A stretch of 64,000 nucleotides of DNA from Streptomyces pinistramenti (GCF_020564935.1 NZ_JAJCXB010000028.1:22341-86340); one strand, 5' to 3'. Positions 52,861 to 62,339 are shown, numbered from the stretch's first letter. The notes: a model not told the origin generated them from the sequence alone. Translations and numbers: made by a program.

Positions 52861-54477
52861 TCAGGCGGAGGCGGCAGGGCCCTCGGCATCCTTCCGCAGG
52901 CGGGCCTTGTCGGGTTTGCCGACGGGGGTCAGGGGCAGGGATTCGCGGACGTGGACGGCGGCCGGCGCGTACATCACGCCTTTGTGGTGAACCACCAATT
53001 CGCGCAGCTCCTCGGGGTCGACGGTGCGCCCCGGCGCGGCGACCACCGCGACGTACACCTCCTCGTCCCCGTCGGCGGTGCGCACCCCGTAGACGGCGCA
53101 GAGGGCGACATCCGGGTGGGAGTGCAGCAGGTCCTCGATCTCGCCCGGCTGCACATGGCCGCCGACGACGATGATCACGTCCTTGGCCCGGTCGACGAGG
53201 AAGAGCCACCCCTGGTCGTCGAGGACGCCGACGTCCCCGGTGCGCAACCAGCCGTCGCCCACGAGCACTTCGGCGGTACGCTCCGGCTGCTTCCAGTAGC
53301 CGCTCATCACGCCGGCCGAGCGCACATGGACCTCGCCGCGCTCCCCCGGCCCCAGGGTGCGGCCCGCCGCGTCGCGGACGGCGATCTCCACACCGGGCAG
53401 CGCGCGGCCGACGGTGATCCGGCCGCCGGGCCCGGTGACGGCGTGGTCGGCAGGACCCACCTCGGTGATCGCCATCGCCTCCGACTGCCCGTACATCCCG
53501 TACAGCACCGGGCCGAACGCCTCGGCGGCCTGCCGGAGCCGGGACGGCGAGGCGGGGCAGCCGCCGTAGGTGAGGCGGGTGAGGGAGCTGAGGTCGGTGG
53601 TGGCGAGGTCGGGGTGGTCGAGCAGGTGGTGGAGGAGCGGCGGCAGCAGCCACAGGTGGGTGATGCGGTGGCGGGCGACGGCGGCCAGGACGTCGCCGGG
53701 GTCGAAGCCACGCCGGAGTACGACGGTGCCGCCGGCCGTGAGCGTGACGTCGGCGAGGACGCCGGCGAGGTGCGCGAGCGAGGTGCAGGCGAGGAGGCGG
53801 GGCGGGTCTCCGGCGGCCGCCATGGGACGGCTGAGCATCCGGGCGTACGGGGCGTGCGCCATCCGGACTCCCTTGGGAATACCGGTCGTTCCCCCCGTGT
53901 GCCGGATGCACCAGTCGTCCCCGGGGCGGGCGGCGCCGGGCACCTCGGGGGTGACGGTACGGGCGGCGCAGGCGGCCAAGAGGTCGTCGCCCAGGGGCGG
54001 TTCGGGATCGCCGCGCCGCTCCGGGGCGCCGGGGTCCGCGTCGTCCACCGGGCCGAGGGTGAGGACGGCGGGGCGGGCACCGTCCAGCCGTGCGAGCAGG
54101 GCGCGGGCGGTGTCGTGCAGGCCGGGGTCGGCGATCAGCAGCTCGGTGTCCACGCTGTCCGCGACGGCGGCCAGCGCGTCCGGGGCCATTCCGTCGTAGA
54201 GGAACACCACGCGGGCGCCGATGTGGTTGGCCGCGTAACGGGCAGCGAGCACCTCGGGGCGGTTGCCGCTCAGCAGCGAGACGGTGCTGCCGCGGCCGAT
54301 GCCCCGGGCGGCGAGTTCGGCCGCCATGCGGTGCACGGTGGCGTGCAGCGCGCCCGCGGTGACCTCCGTGCCGTCGGCGGCGATCAGCGCCGTACGGGAG
54401 GGATCGCGCCGGAGGGCGGCAAGGAGGACATCCCCGTAGGGGGTGTCGGGGCCGGGAGAGGCGGCGGTGGCGTTCAT
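52861..54477 (-). CDS. Acyl-CoA/AMP-dependent ligase (ANL superfamily)
   Basis: This 538-residue adenylating enzyme activates a carboxylic acid as acyl-AMP and probably transfers it to CoA. The P-loop signature is HTGGTTGIPKGV near 175. Motif YGMYGQSEAMAITEVG lies near 305, the hinge region GWLRTGDVGVLDDQGWLFLVDRAKDVII near 400, and the catalytic Lys in LTPVGKPDKARLRKD near the C-terminus. ATG 54477 follows AAGGAG. The specificity is unknown. Proximity to fadH hints at a fatty or aromatic acid, but the 2OG/acyltransferase genes offer another setting. Confidence 0.88.
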   Translation of the reverse strand: MNATAASPGPDTPYGDVLLAALRRDPSRTALIAADGTEVTAGALHATVHRMAAELAARGIGRGSTVSLLSGNRPEVLAARYAANHIGARVVFLYDGMAPDALAAVADSVDTELLIADPGLHDTARALLARLDGARPAVLTLGPVDDADPGAPERRGDPEPPLGDDLLAACAARTVTPEVPGAARPGDDWCIRHTGGTTGIPKGVRMAHAPYARMLSRPMAAAGDPPRLLACTSLAHLAGVLADVTLTAGGTVVLRRGFDPGDVLAAVARHRITHLWLLPPLLHHLLDHPDLATTDLSSLTRLTYGGCPASPSRLRQAAEAFGPVLYGMYGQSEAMAITEVGPADHAVTGPGGRITVGRALPGVEIAVRDAAGRTLGPGERGEVHVRSAGVMSGYWKQPERTAEVLVGDGWLRTGDVGVLDDQGWLFLVDRAKDVIIVVGGHVQPGEIEDLLHSHPDVALCAVYGVRTADGDEEVYVAVVAAPGRTVDPEELRELVVHHKGVMYAPAAVHVRESLPLTPVGKPDKARLRKDAEGPAASA

Positions 54478-54651
54478 GCGGGGCGGCTCCTTCGTGCGAC
54501 GCGGCGCCGCCCGTGACGGGCGGCGGCTCGGGTGGTGCCCTTGCACGCTAAGGCGCCCGGATGATGCCATCCACGACCAATTCCGCCATATACCCATGCC
54601 TTGGAAGCTATGAATCCGTCCCGCAAGCGTGCGGCGGCCCGGCCTGCGGCC

Positions 54652-55539
54652 TCATCCCAGGGCCGCCTCCGCCCGTGCCAGGAGGTCCGTGACCCGCCGG
54701 CCGAAGTGGATGTCGCAGGCGTGCGGGCGGCCGCTGCGGGCAGCGGCGAGCAGCGCGTCGACGGCCCGGTGGTAGGCGGGCAGCGGACCGTCCTGGCGGC
54801 GCGGCAGCACGCTGGTTCCTGCGGCGCCGCGCAGTGTGACGGCGACACCGGCCGCCGCCGCGGGGGCGGTCAGGCTCAGGGTCGCCGAACTCGCCGCGCC
54901 GCCCCGGTGCCGCATCGTCAGCAGCACGGTGTCGGCCGGGCCGCGCACCGCGACGACCTTCTCCGCGTCGCCGAGCACCGGCAGCAGCACGGACAGCGCA
55001 TGCGGCCCGACGTCCCACAGGGCACCCTTCTCGCGCCGCCAGGCGGAGGCCGCGTACGGGCTGTCACTGTCCTCGGCGAAGACCGAGCCGAGCCAGTCGG
55101 CGTGCGCGGTGAACCAGCCGCCTTCGGCCGCCCTGCTGTCGATCCACGCCGCCTCGGTCACGCCGAAGCGCGCGGTGAAGAAGACGACGGAGGCGACACC
55201 GGCCAGGTCCGCGGCCTCGGCCACCGCGCGGGCGTCGTCCGGCGCGAGGGCGACGGGCTTGTCCAGCAGCAGATGGCAACCGGCCGCCGCGGCGCGCACC
55301 GCCAGCGGGGCCTGGACGGCGGGCGGCAGGGCGATGGCGACGGCGTCGCAGCCGGCGATCAGCTCGTCGGGCGTGGCGCAGGGGCGGGTGCCGCACGCCT
55401 CGGCCAGTTCCGCCGCCGCTTGCGGCCGGCGGCCCCAGACACCGGCGAGTTCGACGCCGGGATGGGCGGCGAGTGCGGGGGCGTGGACGCGCTGCGCCCA
55501 GAAGCCGGTGCCGAGGAGTCCGATGCGCGGGGTCGTCAT
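54652..55539 (-). CDS. Gfo/Idh/MocA family oxidoreductase
   Basis: This 295-residue NAD(P)-dependent dehydrogenase has the nucleotide-binding RIGLLGTGFWAQRVHAPALAAHP at 5-28, the family EKP-type motif as LLLDKPVALAPDDA near 94, and the C-terminal GFO_IDH_MocA sheet (about 120-290) with KGALWDVGPHALSVLLPVLG near 180. ATG 55539 is where the Rossmann fold starts. Substrates of this family are sugars or cyclitols; none can be inferred. It is divergent from the leader peptide/winged-helix gene. Confidence 0.85.
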   Translation of the reverse strand: MTTPRIGLLGTGFWAQRVHAPALAAHPGVELAGVWGRRPQAAAELAEACGTRPCATPDELIAGCDAVAIALPPAVQAPLAVRAAAAGCHLLLDKPVALAPDDARAVAEAADLAGVASVVFFTARFGVTEAAWIDSRAAEGGWFTAHADWLGSVFAEDSDSPYAASAWRREKGALWDVGPHALSVLLPVLGDAEKVVAVRGPADTVLLTMRHRGGAASSATLSLTAPAAAAGVAVTLRGAAGTSVLPRRQDGPLPAYHRAVDALLAAARSGRPHACDIHFGRRVTDLLARAEAALG

Positions 55540-55677
55540 GGCACCAGTGTGCCGCGCCGCGGCGCACGGCCCGGGTGACGGCGCCGACGGAACGGCGACC
55601 GCGCCCCCCGCGGCGATCCACCTCACACCGGCGCCCGTGTGAAGGACATATCAACGGCCGTCTGGTTGAATGGCGTC

Positions 55678-55782
55678 ATGGCCAGCCTCAGAGACACCGC
55701 GACAGGTCGCAGCGACCTGGAGCCCTTCTGGCCGTCCCGGCAGGCGCACGCCTTCGATCGTCTGTGTTGCCGCGCGCACTGA
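55678..55782 (+). CDS. Putative Cys-Cys leader peptide
   Basis: This 34-codon frame ends FDRLCCRAH and lies 104 bp before a winged-helix regulator gene. Short actinobacterial frames ending in LCCR-like sequence act as Cys-responsive upstream leaders. Two tandem Cys codons (TGT TGC) near the 3' end would stall ribosomes when Cys is scarce. Rare codons (AGA, ACA) occur early. There is no clear attenuator, only GC-rich inverted segments in 55783-55860. The role is inference from pattern. Confidence 0.5.
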   Translation: MASLRDTATGRSDLEPFWPSRQAHAFDRLCCRAH

Positions 55783-55886
55783 GCGCGGGCCCGCACACTC
55801 CTCCGCGACGCCGCTGACCGGCGTCCGCAGCCCTGCCCGCGCGCACGACGTCCCCGACGCCCCACTGCGCGAAAGAGCTGACCCCC

Positions 55887-56501
55887 ATGACGAACGTCCG
55901 TACTCTGCCTGCCACTTCCGCGACGGCCACCCTGCCCCCCGCCCACCCCGCACAGGCCCGCCAGCGATTGCGCGCCGTGGCACCCGACGAGGTCCCGCCC
56001 GTGGCCGAGCTGCTGAACTCGGGCGCGACCTGGCTCCCTGCGCCGCAGCACAGCCTGCCGGCGCTGCCCGGCCGGCCCCCGATGGTCGGCTACCTCGTGC
56101 TCGTACCGGCCGAACAGGCCGCCGCGGCCCAGCAGTCGGCGGCCGGGCCCGCGGCGGGCACGACGGCCGCGGGCGGCACGGCCACCGTCGCGCCGCCCGC
56201 CGGACAGTTCGGTGACGCGATCGTCCGGATCGACGCCGACCAGCGGACCGCGTGGGTCCACGACCGGCCGCTGGACCTGACCTACCTCGAATTCGAGCTG
56301 CTGGCCCACCTGGTGGCCCACCCGCACCGCGTGCACACCCGCGACCAGCTGGTCACCACGGTGTGGGGGTACGGGCACGTCGGCGACGGGCGTACGGTCG
56401 ATGTCCATATCGCCCGGTTGCGACGCAAGCTGGGCAGCGACCACCGGGCGTCGATCGTGACGGTGCGGCGCGTCGGGTACAAGTACGTGCCGAGCGCCTG
56501 A
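55887..56501 (+). CDS. Winged-helix regulator without receiver domain
   Basis: This 204-residue protein has a variable Ala/Pro-rich N-terminal half (1-110) and a complete OmpR/PhoB-type winged helix at about 112-202: WVHDRPLDLTYLEFELLAHLVAHPHRVHTRDQL, then VDVHIARLRRKL and TVRRVGYKYVPSA. There is no receiver domain with phospho-acceptor Asp, so control must be by level or other partners. AAAGAGC precedes ATG 55887. An upstream Cys-Cys leader peptide suggests translational or attenuation control. Confidence 0.82.
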   Translation: MTNVRTLPATSATATLPPAHPAQARQRLRAVAPDEVPPVAELLNSGATWLPAPQHSLPALPGRPPMVGYLVLVPAEQAAAAQQSAAGPAAGTTAAGGTATVAPPAGQFGDAIVRIDADQRTAWVHDRPLDLTYLEFELLAHLVAHPHRVHTRDQLVTTVWGYGHVGDGRTVDVHIARLRRKLGSDHRASIVTVRRVGYKYVPSA

Positions 56502-56550
56502 CGGCCCCGGGAGGGCGGGCCCGCCCGTGCGGCGGGTCCGCTCCCGTCAC

Positions 56551-57507
56551 TCACACACGGTGCCCGGCCGGGGAATCCGGCCGCCGGGCCGCGGGCGTCC
56601 CCGGTACGGCCGGGTGCTCGGGCTGCCGGGTGATGCCGGGCCGCGGCCCCGGCAGCCCGCGGTCCGGCAGTCCCGTGCCCTGCACCAGCGCCTGGGCGCG
56701 GGCCGCCAGCGCCCTGCGGTCGCCGGTTCCCGGGCGCCCCGGCAGCAGCGGCGGGTGCACGGTGACCCGAACGGCCAGGCCACGGGCGGTGATCACCCGG
56801 CGCAGCGAGGAGGCGAAGGTGTCCTCACCGCAGAACGCGGCCACCGTGCTGGCGGCGCCGTGCTGGGTGTACTCGACGGTCACCGGGCGCACGGGGGCGC
56901 CGGCGTCGACCGCCGCCTGGAACGTGGCCCTCCGGAAGGCTCCACCGGACGCGGTGCACCAGGTGGTGGCCTGCGGGAAGACGGCGACCGAGCGCCCCGA
57001 TGCCAGCAGTTCGGACAATTCATCCACTATGTGCGGGAGTTGACGCGGGTTGCCGCGGTCGATGAAGTGGGTGCCGGCGCCGCGGGCCAGGCCGCCGACC
57101 ACCGGCCAGCCGCCGACCTCGCGCTTGGCGAGCAGGATCACCGGTTCGACGGCGAGCAGCGCGGGGATGTCGAGCCAGGAGATGTGGTTGGCGACGATGA
57201 GCGAGCCCGGCCCGCCGGACCTGCCGGGCGGCACGCGCAGGGGCACGGCCGCGTCGTCCTGGCGGGCATCCGCCGAGCCGGCCGGGCGGATGTCCAGATG
57301 GATGTCCAGGGCGGCCAGCAGGGCGCGGGCGTGGTCGCGCCGACGGTGGGCCGCTGCTTCCGGCCGCCCGCCGTCCGCCAGCGCACGGCGCACCGTACGG
57401 GCGAACGCGGCGCAGCGCCGGGCCACTTCGGCGGCGGACACCCGCGGCAGGGCGTGCCGCGCGCAGGGTGCCGCGCAGTCGGACACCACGTCCCAGGGGC
57501 CCCTCAC
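56551..57507 (-). CDS. olsA: PlsC-like acyltransferase (OlsA type)
   Basis: This membrane-associated O-acyltransferase of 318 residues has the NHxxxxD motif as VANHISWLD near 110 and the FPEGT-type motif as AVFPQATTW near 170 (Glu replaced by Gln, with Ala for Gly), followed by GAPVRPVTVEY. GTG 57507 overlaps the stop of the upstream GNAT gene (GTGA), so the pair is translationally coupled. This olsB-olsA arrangement makes ornithine lipids: OlsB forms lyso-ornithine lipid and OlsA adds the second acyl chain. The Pro/Gly-rich C-terminal tail is not conserved. The symbol is given on context and motif. Confidence 0.78.
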   Translation of the reverse strand: MRGPWDVVSDCAAPCARHALPRVSAAEVARRCAAFARTVRRALADGGRPEAAAHRRRDHARALLAALDIHLDIRPAGSADARQDDAAVPLRVPPGRSGGPGSLIVANHISWLDIPALLAVEPVILLAKREVGGWPVVGGLARGAGTHFIDRGNPRQLPHIVDELSELLASGRSVAVFPQATTWCTASGGAFRRATFQAAVDAGAPVRPVTVEYTQHGAASTVAAFCGEDTFASSLRRVITARGLAVRVTVHPPLLPGRPGTGDRRALAARAQALVQGTGLPDRGLPGPRPGITRQPEHPAVPGTPAARRPDSPAGHRV

Positions 57508-58304
57508 GCCTGCCCCAGGAAGTAGCGCCGGTAGCGGTCGCCGAGCTGTTCCATGTCCAGGACGACGAAGAAGTCGGCGACGCCGAACTCCGGGTCGTGG
57601 GCGGGCGCGCCGCATATCCGGGCGCCGATCCGCAGGTAGCCGCGCAGCAGCGGCGGCAGCTGCGCGAGGCTGGGCCGCCCGGGGAGCGCCGATGTGGGGT
57701 GCCACGGCCGGTGCGGCGTGACCCGCATTCCGGGCGGCGCGGCGTAGCGGGTGGCGGCCAGTGCCCAGGCGTGGGCGGCGGCGGTGCCGCCGTCGGCGAG
57801 CGGGACCGAGGCGCAGCCGGCGAGGTAGCGGTGGCCGGAGAGCAGGGTGTAGCGGGCCAGTGCGGCCCACATCTGCTGCATCACCGCGCCGTCCCGGTGC
57901 GCTGGGTGGACGCAGGAGCGGCCGGCTTCGATGAGGGCGGGGCGCAGCGGGCCGAGGGCGGCCAGGTCGAACTCGCCGTCGGAGTAGAGCTGCGGGCTGC
58001 GGCCCGGCGGCAGCAGCCGGTAGGTGCCGACGACCTCGCCGGTGGCGGTGTGGGTGACCACGAGGTGATCGGCCAACGCATCGAGGGAGTCGACGTCGTG
58101 GCCGGCGAGCGGGGAGTGCAGGGTGGCGCCCAGCTCGTCGCCGAACACCTGGTGGCGCAGCCGTTGCGCGGCACGGATCTGCTCGTCCGTGGTGGCGATG
58201 GCGGTGGTGTACGCGGGTGCCGGGTCGGGTTCGGGGGCGGCGGCCGGGGCCGCCGGGGCGGTGGCGGCGGTCCGGGCGGCGGAAGCGGTCGATGCCATGC
58301 TCAT
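57504..58304 (-). CDS. olsB: GNAT ornithine N-acyltransferase (OlsB type)
   Basis: This 266-residue protein matches the OlsB/hemolysin-like acyltransferase pattern. It has an Ala/Pro-rich N-terminus, QIRAAQRLRHQVFGDELG near 42, DHLVVTHTATGEVVGTYRLLPP near 80 and EAGRSCVHPAHRDGAVMQQMWAAL near 125. YLAGCASVPL near 160 and a C-terminal GDRYRRYFLGQA close the protein. It is predicted to N-acylate ornithine from acyl-ACP. ATG 58304 follows GGAGGG by 6 bases. It is the first gene of the two-gene olsBA operon, with a repeat array in its upstream region. Confidence 0.8.
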   Translation of the reverse strand: MSMASTASAARTAATAPAAPAAAPEPDPAPAYTTAIATTDEQIRAAQRLRHQVFGDELGATLHSPLAGHDVDSLDALADHLVVTHTATGEVVGTYRLLPPGRSPQLYSDGEFDLAALGPLRPALIEAGRSCVHPAHRDGAVMQQMWAALARYTLLSGHRYLAGCASVPLADGGTAAAHAWALAATRYAAPPGMRVTPHRPWHPTSALPGRPSLAQLPPLLRGYLRIGARICGAPAHDPEFGVADFFVVLDMEQLGDRYRRYFLGQA

Positions 58305-58913
58305 GAGAGCCCTCCATGGGGAGTCGGGAGGCTGCGGGGTCGACGGGCAGAGAGCCGGACGGTGCGGGACGGGACGGCGCAGGGCGGGGCCGGTCCGGGA
58401 ACGGGGGAAGGAACGGCCCCGGAATGAAGAAGGAACGAGGGTGGAACGGGCCTGGGACGAAGGGGACATGGCCCGGAAGCGGTCTCGGGAGAGGTGCGGG
58501 AGGGGTGCGGAACGGTCTTGGGACGGCCGGGGAACGGCCCTGGGACGTCGCGGAACGGCCCTGGAACGCCCCGGGACGGCATGACGACGACGCGACGGGC
58601 GACGCTGCGGGCCGCGTGATTCCGGGGTGCACATGCGGTCCGACGACCTGTGCTGTCCTGCACGGCAGACTGTCCCCGCGCCCGCTGTCCGGGCGCGTGA
58701 AGCCCAGGGAGCGAACGGGTGAGGGTCGGCGGAACTCTGGTCTGCCACGCGCCGGATGGCCACGTTCCGGTCCCCTGGTACCGCTCCCCCGCCCCCGGCC
58801 GGCCGCGTCCCGCCTACTTGGAGCGGCGTCGGCCTGCCATTAGCGTGCCCTCCGCACGGATCCGTTGTTTCTGCCGACAATCTGCCGAACTTCTGCCGAG
58901 CAGTGGGGGCCAC
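58305..58913. other. 609-base divergent region with purine-rich repeats
   Basis: This stretch between olsB and the GH89 gene carries the imperfect repeats listed separately (58443-58568). It must hold both promoters; none is clear. Open frames through it are by-products of the repeats. Confidence 0.5.
58443..58568. repeat. Imperfect GGAACGG-type repeat array upstream of olsB
   Basis: Copies of GGAACGGCCCTGGGACG occur at 58443, 58509, 58531 and 58552 with one to three changes. The last three are spaced 22 and 21 bp, two helical turns. Weaker related units (GGAACGG, GGGACG) extend on both sides. The helical spacing fits a cooperative protein-binding array, though slippage-generated low-complexity DNA is equally possible. 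Confidence 0.6.
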
Positions 58914-61900
58914 ATGAGCCATCCGTCCAGACGCGTACTGCTGGGTTCCGCCGGGGCGGCCGGTGTCCGGGCCGTGCTGGGCGGGGCGGCAGGTGTCCCC
59001 GCACCGGTCGCGCCCGGCACCGGGCACCCCGCCCGTTCCACCCCGTTCGACACCGCACCGGCACGGGCGGCGCTGCGCCGGCTGCTGCCCGGCCACGCCG
59101 GCCGGTTCCGGCTGGTGCCGCTGCCCGCCGATGACGACACCGAGCGCTTCCGTATCGGCGGCTCGGCCGGCCGGATCGAGATTGCCGGGACCAGCCCTGC
59201 GACGCTGCTGACCGGCCTGAACTGGTACCTGCGTTACACCTGCAAGGCGCACCTGTCCTGGGCGGGCGACCAGCCGCCGCTGCCCGGCCGGCTGCCCGCT
59301 CCCGCACCGTCGGAACACACCACGTCGCTGCCGCACCGCTTCGCGCTCAACGACACCCACGACGGCTACACCGCCCCGTACGCCGACTGGCCGCGCTGGG
59401 AGCGGATCATCGACGTCCTGGCGCTGCACGGCGTGAACGAAGTGCTGGTGACGCCGGGCTCCGAAGCCGTCCAGCACCGCCTGCTGACCGGCTTCGGCTA
59501 CCGCGACGCCGAGGCCCGCGCCTGGATCCCGGCGCCCACCCATCAGCCGTGGTGGCTGCTGCAGAACATGAGCGGCTACGGCGGGCCGATCAGCCCGGAA
59601 CTCCTGGAAAAGCGGGCCACGTTGGGGCGGCGGATCACCGACCGGCTGCGGGAGCTGGGGATGCGCCCGGTGCTGCCCGGCTTCTTCGGGACCGTCCCGG
59701 ACGGCTTCGCCGACCGCAATCCGGGGGCCAGGACCGTCCCGCAGGGCAGCTGGTCGGGGCTGAAGCGGCCGGACTGGCTGGATCCGCGGACGCCGGTGTT
59801 CGCCGAGGCCGCCGCCGCCTTCTACCGTCACCAGCGGGAACTGCTGGGCCCTGCGGACCTGTTCAAGATGGATCTGCTGCACGAGGGCGGCGACCCCGGC
59901 GACGTGCCGGTGCCGGACGCGGCCCGTGCGGTGCAGAAGGCGCTGCACACCGCGCACCCCGGGGCGACCTGGGTGATCCTGGGCTGGCAGGACAACCCGC
60001 GGCGTGACCTGCTGGACGGCGTCGAGCACGACCGGATGCTGATCGTGGACGGGCTCGGCGACCTCGAAACCGTCACGGACCGGGAACGGGACTGGGACGG
60101 GGTGCCGTACGCGTTCGGCAGCATCCCCAACTTCGGCGGCCGGACCACGATCGGCGCCAAGACCGACGTCTGGGCGAAGAGGTTCACGGCCTGGCGCGAC
60201 CGGCCCGGCAGCAGGCTCGTCGGCACGGCGTACCTGCCGGAGGCCGCCGAGCGCGACCCGGCGGCCTTCGCGCTGTTCGCCGAACTGGCCTGGCGCGAGC
60301 GCCCGGTGGACCGCGCCGCGTGGTTCGCGCACTACGCCGATGCCCGCTACGGCGGCCGTGACCGCCACGCCCGCGCCGCATTCGCCGCGCTGCGCACCAG
60401 CGCGTACCAGATCTCCAGCAAGGACGGCCGGCCGCACGACTCGGTCTTCGCCGCCCGCCCGAGCCTGGCCGCCCGCTCCGGCACCACCTACGCCACCCAC
60501 ACCCCGGCCTTCGACCCGGCCGCCCTCGACACCGCGTTCGCCGCGCTGCTGGCCGTCCGCCCCGGGCTGCGCGGTAGCGACGCCTACCGCTACGACCTGA
60601 CCGACCTCGCCCGGCAGGCCCTCGCCAACCGTTCCTGGCAGCTGATTCCGCAGCTCCAGGAGGCGTATACGCGGGGGGACCTGCCGGACTTCCGTGCGCT
60701 GGCGCGGCTGTGGCTGCGGCTGATGCGGCTGAGCGAGGAGGTCACCGGCGCGCACCGGCGGTTCCTGCTGGGGCCGTGGCTGGCCGAGGCCCGCGCGATG
60801 GCGTCGGGGCCCGATGAGGCGGCGCGCCTGGAGCACAGCGCCCGCGCGCTGATCACCACCTGGGCGGACCGGGCCACCGCCGACGGCGGCGAGCTCGTGA
60901 ACTACGCCAACCGCGACTGGCACGGCCTGATCGGCGAGGTCCATCTCCCGCAGTGGCAGGCGTATTTGGACGAACTGGAGGACGCGCTGGCGGCGGACCG
61001 GGAGCCGCGGGTCTTCGACTGGTACGCACGCGAGGAGCCCTGGACCCACGACCGCGGCGACCACCCGCTGCGCCCCACCACGGACGCGTACCGCACCGCG
61101 CGGCGGGTCCGCGAGGTGCTCGCGGCGGCTCCCTACCAGGGCACGGTCACGGTGACCGCACAGCCGCCCGCGCTGCCGCCTGGCGGCCGGGCCACGGTGA
61201 CCGCCGCGCTGCACAACACCAGCGGCCTGCGCCCGACCGGACGCGTCGACTTCGCACTGACCGGCCCGGACGCCGCAGCCGACGGCCCGCTCTCGCTGGA
61301 TTCCGTCCCTCCGGGCGGCACCGGCGAGGCCCGCTGGCACGTCACCGCGCCCGCCGCGCCGCTCGACAGTCCGCTGCAACCGCTGCCGTACGGACTGACC
61401 GTGGACTACGGGCCGCGGGGCGAGGAGCGGGTGCGGACGGGCAGGGACGGGACGCTGTTCGTGGCCGGGCCGCTCGACGAGGAGCTGCGGACGGTGACCA
61501 ACAGTGCGGCGGTTTTCGGCCAGTTGGCGGACCGATTCGCCCTCAACGGTTCCGGCGCCGACCTGTGGAAGACCACCGCCGAGTTCGGCGCCGCTTACCG
61601 GCCCGGCGCGCTGGCGGCGGGCGGCACGGCCACCGTGGAGGTGACCGGCCTTGACGCGGCCGCCCCCTGGGCCCGCGCCGGGCTGATCGTCCGCAACCGG
61701 CTGGCCGCCCCCGGAGCACCGGGCTCCCCGGACGGCCTCGGCTTCGTCAACCTCTCCGTCACGCCCGGCAACGGCGTGGTGCTGTCCTACGACTCCACCG
61801 GCGACGGCACCCTCGACACCTACCGGCAGCTCACCGGCGTCACCGCCCCCGTCCTGCTCCGCCTCGCCCGCGCCGCCTCCGCCCCGGGCACGTACACCGG

Positions 61901-62060
61901 TTCCTGCTCCACGGACGGCGGCGCCACCTGGCGCGAGGCCGGCACCGTCACCGTCCCCGGGGCCGCCGGACGGCAGGACACCGGGCTGCACCTGTCCGCC
62001 GCCAACTCCGGTACGGGGGCGCGTGCGTCGGCCGGGTTCCGCCGCTGGAGGGTGACCTGA
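58914..62060 (+). CDS. Exported alpha-N-acetylglucosaminidase (GH89)
   Basis: This large exported glycosidase of 1048 residues begins with a Tat-like signal (SRRVLLGSAGAAGVRAVLGG, twin Arg at 6-7). The GH89 N-terminal domain follows (about 45-125), then the catalytic barrel opening with WERIIDVLALHGVNEVLVTPGSEAV near 165. The acid/base Glu is probably in KMDLLHEGGDPGDVP near 325, with GWQDNPRRDLL near 365 and NFGGRTTIGAK near 410. The helical C-terminal NAGLU domain is followed by two beta-sandwich regions (about 750-1045) usual for secreted Streptomyces enzymes. It releases terminal alpha-GlcNAc. ATG 58914 is the start that exposes the signal peptide. Confidence 0.85.
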   Translation: MSHPSRRVLLGSAGAAGVRAVLGGAAGVPAPVAPGTGHPARSTPFDTAPARAALRRLLPGHAGRFRLVPLPADDDTERFRIGGSAGRIEIAGTSPATLLTGLNWYLRYTCKAHLSWAGDQPPLPGRLPAPAPSEHTTSLPHRFALNDTHDGYTAPYADWPRWERIIDVLALHGVNEVLVTPGSEAVQHRLLTGFGYRDAEARAWIPAPTHQPWWLLQNMSGYGGPISPELLEKRATLGRRITDRLRELGMRPVLPGFFGTVPDGFADRNPGARTVPQGSWSGLKRPDWLDPRTPVFAEAAAAFYRHQRELLGPADLFKMDLLHEGGDPGDVPVPDAARAVQKALHTAHPGATWVILGWQDNPRRDLLDGVEHDRMLIVDGLGDLETVTDRERDWDGVPYAFGSIPNFGGRTTIGAKTDVWAKRFTAWRDRPGSRLVGTAYLPEAAERDPAAFALFAELAWRERPVDRAAWFAHYADARYGGRDRHARAAFAALRTSAYQISSKDGRPHDSVFAARPSLAARSGTTYATHTPAFDPAALDTAFAALLAVRPGLRGSDAYRYDLTDLARQALANRSWQLIPQLQEAYTRGDLPDFRALARLWLRLMRLSEEVTGAHRRFLLGPWLAEARAMASGPDEAARLEHSARALITTWADRATADGGELVNYANRDWHGLIGEVHLPQWQAYLDELEDALAADREPRVFDWYAREEPWTHDRGDHPLRPTTDAYRTARRVREVLAAAPYQGTVTVTAQPPALPPGGRATVTAALHNTSGLRPTGRVDFALTGPDAAADGPLSLDSVPPGGTGEARWHVTAPAAPLDSPLQPLPYGLTVDYGPRGEERVRTGRDGTLFVAGPLDEELRTVTNSAAVFGQLADRFALNGSGADLWKTTAEFGAAYRPGALAAGGTATVEVTGLDAAAPWARAGLIVRNRLAAPGAPGSPDGLGFVNLSVTPGNGVVLSYDSTGDGTLDTYRQLTGVTAPVLLRLARAASAPGTYTGSCSTDGGATWREAGTVTVPGAAGRQDTGLHLSAANSGTGARASAGFRRWRVT

Positions 62061-62108
62061 CCACCGCGTACGCTGGTGCGGACGGAACACCAGTGAGGGG
62101 ACGGAACG

Positions 62109-62339
62109 ATGAGTACCGCAGCCGAGAAGGAGTGGCTCTACGCCCTCGACATCTCCGACGCCACCTGGCAGCGCGCGCCGGGTGACGCCGTGGAAGCGGT
62201 GGAGGTCGCGTTCCTGGAGCGCGGGGCGGTCGCCATGCGCAATTCCACCGAGCCCGATGTGGTGCTGCGGTACACGAAGGCGGAGTGGGACGCGTTCGTT
62301 CTGGGCGCCCGCGACGGTGAGTTCGACCTGGAGATGTGA
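62109..62339 (+). CDS. DUF397 family protein (orphan)
   Basis: This 76-residue protein has the DUF397 pattern ISDATWQRAPG, AVEVAFLERGAVAMRNSTEPD and VLRYTKAEWDAFVLGARDGEFDL. In Streptomyces such proteins usually sit beside a Scr1-like XRE regulator and bind it; no such partner is in the window, so this copy is an orphan. It lies 48 bp after the GH89 gene and may be co-transcribed with it. Confidence 0.88.
   Translation: MSTAAEKEWLYALDISDATWQRAPGDAVEAVEVAFLERGAVAMRNSTEPDVVLRYTKAEWDAFVLGARDGEFDLEM

Noticed and set aside
58443..58568. CRISPR array
   Set aside because: The repeats are imperfect, 17 bases long and nearly adjacent, without spacers of uniform length, and no cas genes are present. 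The Cas4-like Cys pattern in the 521-residue nuclease belongs to the wider RecB/AddB family.
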